Program-made: the position numbers and the translations under genes | Notes under the pieces: generated by a model | Database searches by the model: none | Told to the model about the DNA's origin: nothing | Seen by the model: the letters and a program-made list of their open reading frames with translations, nothing else | DNA from: JAAYZH01 sp964479695 | Lineage (GTDB): Bacteria; Bacillota; Clostridia; Saccharofermentanales; Fastidiosipilaceae | Length of the DNA: 56,091 nt | Direction of reading: 5' to 3' | Assembly: GCA_964479695.1 (NCBI GenBank) | Contig: CAYZSO010000015.1 | Location: 1 to 56,091, forward strand | In this document: piece by piece, positions 50,585 to 56,091 of the stretch | How the letters are laid out: each line of letters begins with the position of its first letter | How positions within the stretch are numbered: the stretch's first letter is position 1

Positions 50585-52223
50585 CTGCGCTGGTTGTGCT
50601 CACTGTGCAGTCTGCGCTAGCATCGGAGCGTTCGGAGCGTGGGGAGACCAGCTTCTTTACTTCGGGCATCGGTTCATCCGGGCTGTGAAGCGGCCACCAA
50701 ACTTGCGCGAAAAATGGGTCGACAAGTGCTCTTGCGCTGTAGTTCCAGCTTTCGTCTTCGCATTGCGGGCACCAGTGGCCGCCCTCGAGGACAAGGCGGG
50801 GGGAGGCAGCAAATTCGTGGCCAAAGGCGCAGCGAAAATGCAACTTACTGCGCCAATCCCCTGTTTCCATCGTTTCTGACAAACATTCTCCGCCGCGGAA
50901 TTGCGCAGCACCTTTGACGTCCGCTAAAGTGAGGGCGCTTTCTGGTTTCGATTCGTCGTAACCGTGGTCGATGTGGACCGGGCCGTCGTGGTCGATGTGG
51001 ACCGGGTTTTGCTGCGTCAATTCAACTTTCTGCGGCAGTTCAACATTCTGCGGCAATTCAACGCTCTGCAAAAATTTTTCTAGGGAATCGGGTAGCTTTT
51101 GCCAGGCTTCGTAGCTGCCCCAGAAAGCAGCGATCTGGTCGGCGTCATGTGTTTCCAGGGCGTGCAGGGTGCCGAGGGGTTTCTTGGCGATATGTTTGAG
51201 TCTTTGGCGGATAATTTGTTTGACAAGCGACTCGCCGCCCGGGAATTTGGCGGCGGTGCGGCCCAGGGCGACGGAGGGGCCGAGGGTTCTTTCGTACGAG
51301 TCATAGAAATAATCCAACGAGTCTTGACGGAAATGCAAGAGGTTTTCCAGCTTGTCGGAATCGAGATAATATTGGCCATGGAAATTTCGCGTCGCAAACC
51401 AACGCGGGTTGATCGCATCCGCAAGATCCGAAACACCAACCCTAGAGAAGACACCCTCGTAAAGGGTCAGAGAGTTGGCGCGGCAGCTTTGGCCACCCCC
51501 AATATTATAAATGTGCTCCCAGAAGGAACTGGACAAAGTGCCGTTCGCCAGCCGGATGCAGAGATTCCGCAAGAGCCTCGCTGAGTCGCGGTCGGAGACG
51601 TACTCGAGGACGTTGTTCAAGGGATTGTGTAAGATGATTGGTTCGAAAATCCGCGTCATGGCGGGCCCGATGATCCCGGTCTGGCGGAGGCTCACCCAAT
51701 GGGTCAAACCAGATTCGATCACCTCGCGCTCAGCCGCTGTTTTCGCCACCGCATAGTAATCGAAATAGCTCGGCTTCACAGGGTCGCCCACCCGGCCCCA
51801 GTGGATCGGCGGCAGGCGGTCTCCGGTCTCCGCGACGGTGCCGATGTTGACGAAATACACCTCGTCAGCACGTTGCGACTCGCGGATGGCTTGGAGGAGA
51901 TTTCTTGTTCCTCCCCAGTTTATTTTCATGGCCAAAGCCGGCTTCAAGTCCGCTGCCGGTGAGACCAAGGCAGCTAGATGCAGGATTACATCCACTTCGC
52001 GGACGGCTTCTCGGACCGAGGCGTAATCGGTGAGGTCACCCCACACAGTGCGGAAGTCTCCCAGTTTGGCGAGTTGCCGGATGATCTTGCGTGATTCCGG
52101 GGTGTCTAAGGCCAAAACCGTCACCGCCAGTTCCTCCTCCTTGAGAAGGAGTTTCAGTGTTTGACTGCCCATGGCTCCGCTGGCGCCGGTTAGGAGGATT
52201 CGTAATTTTGTATTTGTTTTCAT
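50574..52223 (-). CDS. NAD-dependent epimerase/dehydratase fused to a zinc-ribbon domain
   Basis: A 549-residue protein. Residues 1-330 form an extended SDR domain: ILLTGASGAMGSQT (NAD-binding Rossmann loop), DVILHLAALVSPAADL, and YYAVAKTAAE with the catalytic Tyr-X3-Lys. Residues 385-430 are repeats (VELPQNVELPQKVEL, then PVHIDHDGPVHIDH). The C-terminus (about 455-505) has LHFRCAFGHEFAASPRL...GGHWCPQC, a Cys-His-Cys-Cys treble-clef/zinc-ribbon pattern like that of DUF4379-type domains. This fusion is unusual. No clear ribosome binding site. A sugar-nucleotide or NAD(P)-linked substrate is likely but unknown. Confidence 0.8.
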   Translation of the reverse strand: MKTNTKLRILLTGASGAMGSQTLKLLLKEEELAVTVLALDTPESRKIIRQLAKLGDFRTVWGDLTDYASVREAVREVDVILHLAALVSPAADLKPALAMKINWGGTRNLLQAIRESQRADEVYFVNIGTVAETGDRLPPIHWGRVGDPVKPSYFDYYAVAKTAAEREVIESGLTHWVSLRQTGIIGPAMTRIFEPIILHNPLNNVLEYVSDRDSARLLRNLCIRLANGTLSSSFWEHIYNIGGGQSCRANSLTLYEGVFSRVGVSDLADAINPRWFATRNFHGQYYLDSDKLENLLHFRQDSLDYFYDSYERTLGPSVALGRTAAKFPGGESLVKQIIRQRLKHIAKKPLGTLHALETHDADQIAAFWGSYEAWQKLPDSLEKFLQSVELPQNVELPQKVELTQQNPVHIDHDGPVHIDHGYDESKPESALTLADVKGAAQFRGGECLSETMETGDWRSKLHFRCAFGHEFAASPRLVLEGGHWCPQCEDESWNYSARALVDPFFAQVWWPLHSPDEPMPEVKKLVSPRSERSDASADCTVSTTSAACT

Positions 52224-52737
52224 AGTGGTTTGAGGCTTTTACTTTCATCAGGGTCTTGGATTCTCGAGGATTTCGAATTCACGAGGATTTCAGGTTTTTT
52301 AAGATTTCGATGTTCTCCATAGTTGGTGTGTGCGCGGCGCGCACTTTCTTTGTTTGCTAACTAATCGACATGGTGTCGTTTATGTTTTGAGTGTAGCACC
52401 ATTTCTGTGACCAGTTTGCAACAGCTTTGCACTAAACGACACTCTGGCGAAAAGATGTAGTGAATTTGCAGAAAAGTTGAGATGGAATCAAGTGAAGTTC
52501 TTCCTTGTCGTTTTTCAGCCATTCACAGAATTTACACGCCATGCTCAGGCGCACGACGGCAATACATCTGTATACTTAAGAAAAGGCAATTGGCCACCAG
52601 AAAAGCACTTTCCCCAGCTCTATGCCCCAGCTCTTTGCGCGAGGACGAGGCAAGTGAGGCAAGTAAGACGAGGTAAGTAGGACAAAGCAGGTAGGACAAA
52701 GCAAGTAGGACAAAGCAAGTAGGACGAGGTAAGCGGG
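52224..52737. other. Divergent intergenic region with inverted repeats and a minisatellite
   Basis: CGACA-TGG-TGTCG (52366-52378) is a dyad whose right half GTGTCGTTTA (52373-52382) recurs inverted as TAAACGACAC (52433-52442), suggesting paired operator sites for an unidentified regulator. About 52640-52735 is a 14-bp minisatellite (AGTAGGACAAAGCA) that runs to the start of the next gene. No gene is supported. Confidence 0.5.
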
Positions 52738-53679
52738 ATGCATTATCTGACCAAAGAATGGTATCGATTAGCCAAAATGACTGAAGAGCACTTCGCTCTC
52801 GCAGAGCTGCAAGATGCGGCCGTCAAGAGCGAAGCGCTCTTCGAGACGCTCTATAAACATGCTGAGAAAACAGCCGTCGAATGGGCACGAAGGGTATACG
52901 ACTCGGATCCGCGGGATCTGTTTATTGAACCCGAATATGAAGTTGGAAACGATCAGGCTTCCTCTCGCCGGAAAATAAGAAAAAGAGCAAGAGAAGATGA
53001 GGAGCCGATCTCTTGGGGCGAATTGGCGTTTATGTTTGAGCTGGTCAGAGAATTCGATGAGCGCCCGCCTTTTGATGCGGAAGCAGAACGTAATAAGTTC
53101 GCTGAGCAATATAAACAGAAGTTAGAGACCATACTGCACGAGCTGCCTCCGGAGATTCTTGCGCGAATAGCGGATCCGAGAATCTACGCGCTGGGTTACA
53201 GCACGCAGGAGGTCTATTTCCTCGTCAAGAAATGGTCCGATGAGAACCGCCGGATCGTCAGTGAAACGAAGGAAGCGATGCAGGCCGCCATGAGAAATCA
53301 GGCCATTCCCCGCACGCTGCGAAGGCAATTCAATCTCAGAAATTGCCGGATCACCCAGCAGCGGTGGGAAGGGGTTGGTGCGGCGGCTTTGGCCAAAGAC
53401 GCCTCCTCCACCCCTGGTACGATGAAGCTGGTGCATAACGTGATCTTGGAATTGGATTGTTCCGATGCTGAAGAGAGGGTGGATCGGGTGATCTTCCGTG
53501 ATGCGGAGATTCTGACTAACGAGGGCGTGGTGGGGCTCGACTGGCTCCGTGACGAACTTTACCGCACGGAGAACGGGTATGAGGTGCACATTTTGTGTGG
53601 GGAAAGCCCCCTGGCGGAGCTGATTTTGCGCTGCCGGGATATTGAGATTTTTTCTTTAAGCGAGACTGAAGGATTCTGA
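52738..53679 (+). CDS. DUF4085-like protein of unknown function
   Basis: A 313-residue soluble protein beginning MHYLTKEWYRLAKM, which resembles the opening of the DUF4085 family. It is rich in charged helices; residues about 77-90 are a basic stretch (RRKIRKRARE). The C-terminal third is beta-rich (LVHNVILELDCSDAEERVDRVIF, GYEVHILCGESPLAELILRCRDIEI). The exact palindrome at 53387 adds AALAKDASSTPG in what looks like an inserted loop of a conserved region. It may be co-transcribed with the kinase-like gene 12 bp downstream. No function is known. Confidence 0.7.
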   Translation: MHYLTKEWYRLAKMTEEHFALAELQDAAVKSEALFETLYKHAEKTAVEWARRVYDSDPRDLFIEPEYEVGNDQASSRRKIRKRAREDEEPISWGELAFMFELVREFDERPPFDAEAERNKFAEQYKQKLETILHELPPEILARIADPRIYALGYSTQEVYFLVKKWSDENRRIVSETKEAMQAAMRNQAIPRTLRRQFNLRNCRITQQRWEGVGAAALAKDASSTPGTMKLVHNVILELDCSDAEERVDRVIFRDAEILTNEGVVGLDWLRDELYRTENGYEVHILCGESPLAELILRCRDIEIFSLSETEGF

Positions 53680-53691
53680 GGGAGGCATAAC

Positions 53692-54312
53692 ATGGCACGA
53701 ATTATTACAGTAAGCAGAGAATTTGGCAGCGGCGGGCGCGAGTTGGGCAAAAGGCTCGCGGACGAATTGGGGATTGCCTACTACGACCGCGAGATTGTGG
53801 CGGCGATCGCCGAACAAAGCAACTTGAATGAAAACTTTGTGGATTGGACACTGGAATCAGGGACACCCGATTTGATGCCGCTGACCTTTGGCCGAACTTT
53901 CAATTACCTCTCGGTGATTCCGTCGGAATCCACCAAGATCCTGGCCGATCAGTACCGGGTGATCACGGCGATGGCGGAGAAGGGGGATGCTGTTTTTATT
54001 GGGCGGCACGCGGATGTGATTCTTGAGGACTATAAACCGCTGAAGCTCTTCATTTATGCTGACATGTTGGCGAAGATTAAGCGCTGCCGTGAGCGGGCGC
54101 CGGAGGATGAGGATCTTTCTGACCGCGACCTGACCCGCAAAATCAGGCAGGTTGACAAAGCCCGCCGCACCAACCATTCGCTCGTGTCTGACCTTGCGTG
54201 GGGCGACAAGCAGGGCTACCACCTCATGGTCAACACCACCGAGCTGAATCTCGAGACGTTTGCGCCGGTTCTGGCCAATTATGTGAAGTATTTCTTCGAC
54301 AATCGACTGTAG
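53692..54312 (+). CDS. Cytidylate-kinase-like protein
   Basis: A 206-residue protein of the cytidylate-kinase-like family. The P-loop variant is ITVSREFGSGGRELGKRLA, followed by YYDREIVAAIAEQ and the lid-like RCRERAPEDEDLSDRDLTRKIRQVDKARRTNH, ending with HLMVNTTELNLE. Proteins of this family are usually separate from the canonical cmk and their substrate is not established. Start ATG 53692 after GAGGGAGGCATA. Confidence 0.88.
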   Translation: MARIITVSREFGSGGRELGKRLADELGIAYYDREIVAAIAEQSNLNENFVDWTLESGTPDLMPLTFGRTFNYLSVIPSESTKILADQYRVITAMAEKGDAVFIGRHADVILEDYKPLKLFIYADMLAKIKRCRERAPEDEDLSDRDLTRKIRQVDKARRTNHSLVSDLAWGDKQGYHLMVNTTELNLETFAPVLANYVKYFFDNRL

Positions 54313-54324
54313 TTGGGCTTGCCT

Positions 54325-54400
54325 CGGGACGATACGCGCTGCTTCGGCATGTCGCGCACCGCTTCGGCATGTCGTGCGCTGCTTCGGAATGACACGCGCC
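54325..54400 (+). repeat. About 20-bp tandem repeat (GCTGCTTCGGCATGTCG)
   Basis: Three degenerate units with the core GCTTCGG(C/A)ATG fill the gap after the cytidylate-kinase-like gene. The core could form weak hairpins; no T-run follows. Confidence 0.75.
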
Positions 54401-54500
54401 GCCCGCAATCTGTTACACTTTAGATTGCCCGTTATTTTACGGGAGGTGGCAGGATGGTGACCTAGGTGGAGAAAATTCATCGAGGTAACAGGAGTGTCGT

Positions 54501-55985
54501 ATGCCTGAAGAAAAACCTGAATGGGAACAGAAGCAAACACAGGAAGAAACACCAAAACCAAAACCAAAACGCAAACAAAAGCGGAAACATAAGCGAAAAC
54601 TTCTTTTGCTGATTCCGACCATTCTGCTGTTAGCAGTGGTGATTGGGGTCAGCTTTTTTGCAGTCAAAGACCACCAACGCCAAGAGGAGATTAAGACAAT
54701 ACTCGAATCAACAGACCCAAACCTTTATGCCAATGACCCGCCCCTCGCTGAGGCGGTGCTGCCTTTCCGCATCACTTCCCAGCCGATCGATCGGCTAGCA
54801 CTCATCAACTTCGAGCAAGATCCGGATACCTACTATAACGCCATGGAACTGCAGCGTGTGACGCGTGGTGGAAACACTGCTTATCAAGTCTTGATGACAA
54901 GGCTCGACGGCTACGTTGAACTCTATTACGACGCGTCGCTTGGGCCGATTGACCCCGTGACGTTGGGTGTGCAAGGTAAAGGGCTGGACGGCCAGTTCGC
55001 TGTTTCGCTAGCTGCCAATGGTATCCAGCCTGATTTATCCGTCGACGATCAGAGTAATGTGCATATCGTCTTTTCATTCATGGATCAACATGACCGCCTG
55101 ATCGATGTGCAAGTTCATGAAGGCATCAGCAAGCAAAGCACGCCGCTCAATTTGCTGGCACCCATAGGAGTAAGCTCCGAAAAGCCCACATATTTCCCGC
55201 TCTTTTGGTTGCCGGGCTTTGATTTTGTCCGCACGCGTAACTTGGATCTAGCCATTTCGATCGACGGCAGAGCCATCACACCAGAGCCGTTCCCTGTGCC
55301 GCTACCTATGGCCGGCCAAAAACGCAACTTCATCCGCTACACCATGACTTCCGATATTCGTGAGCTCTTTCCGGTTGAGGCCGATGTCGATGCCGATGCC
55401 GAAGCCGATGCCGATGCCGAAGCCGATGCCGATGCCGTGGAGACCCAGCTCGAGACCGTCCCTTTGACGCAGAACCGCTATGTTGAGGGTGATGTGACCT
55501 ATCAATTTACCGGAGAAGGCGCACTCGCCTACATCCACTTTGCTGATACGGTGGTAACGTTCGAGCCGCCTTTGGCTTTGGCCAAAGCCTCCCCCACCTC
55601 TACAGAAGAAGGTCTGATGACGATCGCTTCGCCAACTATGGGCACGATCAAAAGCACCTGGCAAATCGCTGCAGGGGGCGCTGTTGCAGGCGCGGAAGGG
55701 GGCGCTGTTGCAGACGCCGAGGGCGGCGCTGTTCCAGGCGCGGAAGGGGGTGCTGTTCCAGACGCCGAGGGCGGCGCTGCAACAAGCAAAGATGACGAGG
55801 AAGGGGGCAAAGTCGTCTTCACCCTCGACATGGGGGCCTGGGAGCCGGTTGTGAAATTATTCATGCACCGAATTATTGTGAATGAGAACTCGGTGTTTTG
55901 CCTCTGGTCAGCGGATTACGTTTACACGCTGGAGCTGAACCAGGTGAGTGGCTTGGCCAGCAGCCGCTGGGAAAACCGGGGCTAG
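54501..55985 (+). CDS. Membrane-anchored protein of unknown function with acidic and Gly/Ala repeats
   Basis: A 494-residue protein. The cytosolic N-terminus (1-35) is Lys/Glu/Gln/Pro-rich; one membrane helix follows (LLLLIPTILLLAVVIGVSFF, about 36-56), and the rest is predicted outside. Beta-rich stretches (about 95-290) recall propeller or lipoprotein-like folds, but I do not recognise the family. Two repeat inserts: Asp/Ala/Glu (DADAEADADAEADADA, about 293-312) and a Gly/Ala array (GGAVAGAEGGAVADAE..., about 392-430). Exact palindrome at 55576 (LALAKASP). Start ATG 54501 after AACAGGAGTG. Confidence 0.7.
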   Translation: MPEEKPEWEQKQTQEETPKPKPKRKQKRKHKRKLLLLIPTILLLAVVIGVSFFAVKDHQRQEEIKTILESTDPNLYANDPPLAEAVLPFRITSQPIDRLALINFEQDPDTYYNAMELQRVTRGGNTAYQVLMTRLDGYVELYYDASLGPIDPVTLGVQGKGLDGQFAVSLAANGIQPDLSVDDQSNVHIVFSFMDQHDRLIDVQVHEGISKQSTPLNLLAPIGVSSEKPTYFPLFWLPGFDFVRTRNLDLAISIDGRAITPEPFPVPLPMAGQKRNFIRYTMTSDIRELFPVEADVDADAEADADAEADADAVETQLETVPLTQNRYVEGDVTYQFTGEGALAYIHFADTVVTFEPPLALAKASPTSTEEGLMTIASPTMGTIKSTWQIAAGGAVAGAEGGAVADAEGGAVPGAEGGAVPDAEGGAATSKDDEEGGKVVFTLDMGAWEPVVKLFMHRIIVNENSVFCLWSADYVYTLELNQVSGLASSRWENRG

Positions 55986-56017
55986 CGCGAGCGCTGGCGC
56001 TGCAAAAGCGCTGCAAA

Positions 56018-56091
56018 ACGACTACATAAGCTTGCGCATATCTTCAAATTTGCTTTTCTGTGCATGATAGAGCCGAAGTTTATGCGTGACA
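56018..56091 (-). repeat. Start of a further composite island (copy F, cut by window end)
   Basis: GACTACATAAG, as in the bounding palindromes, runs directly into the reverse complement of the 71-bp unit of copy A (CTTGCGCATATCTTCAAATT...). It lies 33 bp after the preceding gene stop. Confidence 0.75.

Overview
The window reads as a piece of a Gram-positive chromosome, most likely a fermentative member of the Bacillota (Clostridia-like). The signs are strong AGGAGG-type ribosome binding sites, lipoprotein-type solute-binding proteins, ABC rather than PTS sugar uptake, and RpiR, LacI, PadR and MerR regulators. There are no rRNA or tRNA genes, no transposase, no phage genes and no CRISPR array that I can see. 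The assignment to Clostridia is an inference from gene content only.

Layout. 1-1289: a non-coding repeat island and a 24-bp minisatellite. 1290-2519: AAA/DUF4143 ATPase. 2934-10766: an RpiR-regulated operon (HAD phosphatase, lipoprotein binding protein, phosphodiesterase, UgpC/MalK-type ATPase, two permeases) that looks like uptake and hydrolysis of a phosphodiester or phosphorylated sugar. 10875-12317: cardiolipin synthase. 13645-16156: PadR regulator and a flavodoxin/SCP2-like/membrane fusion. 16157-17728: MerR regulator divergent from a RibD-like reductase. 17956-20601: MgtA-type Mg2+ ATPase. 21637-22530: DMT exporter. 23039-24292: second DUF4143 ATPase. 24328-29043: LacI-regulated sugar ABC transporter on the minus strand. 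30271-35325: DUF438 sensor, metallophosphoesterase, a cytochrome-b-like membrane protein with a cytochrome b5-like lipoprotein, and a CPBP protease. 36156-50559: a large peptidoglycan-sugar salvage region (CBM9-like protein, murQ, namZ, binding protein and two permeases, murR, anmK, nagZ, a MurNAc/GlcNAc kinase, an acetyltransferase). 50574-55985: SDR/zinc-ribbon fusion, DUF4085-like protein, cytidylate-kinase-like protein and a membrane-anchored repeat protein.

The salvage region appears to work as one pathway. A MurNAc-containing sugar is imported by the ABC transporter, split by NamZ and NagZ (both without visible signal peptides, so probably cytosolic), phosphorylated by the BadF-type kinase or AnmK, and MurNAc-6-P is cleaved by MurQ. 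A nearly identical dyad (GAAA-N5-TTTC, 12 of 13 bases shared) lies before murQ and before anmK-murR/nagZ and is a good candidate MurR operator. Neither this transporter nor the LacI-linked one has its own ATPase; the only one in the window is at 7801-8931.

The most unusual content is repeat DNA at three scales. (1) A 12-bp palindrome, CTTTGGCCAAAG, occurs 12 times exactly and many more times with one change, mostly inside genes, where all nine exact coding copies read as Leu-Ala-Lys. It resembles the logic of the cyanobacterial HIP1 palindrome or of DNA uptake sequences. (2) Five (probably six) 0.7-1 kb non-coding composite islands share a fixed-length 234-236 bp core with about 30-bp terminal inverted repeats, 62-bp and 66-bp tandem units and CTACATAAGTTT palindromes; in one island the core is inverted relative to its flanks. 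(3) Minisatellites (7 to 71 bp units) occur in most intergenic gaps and in frame inside several proteins.
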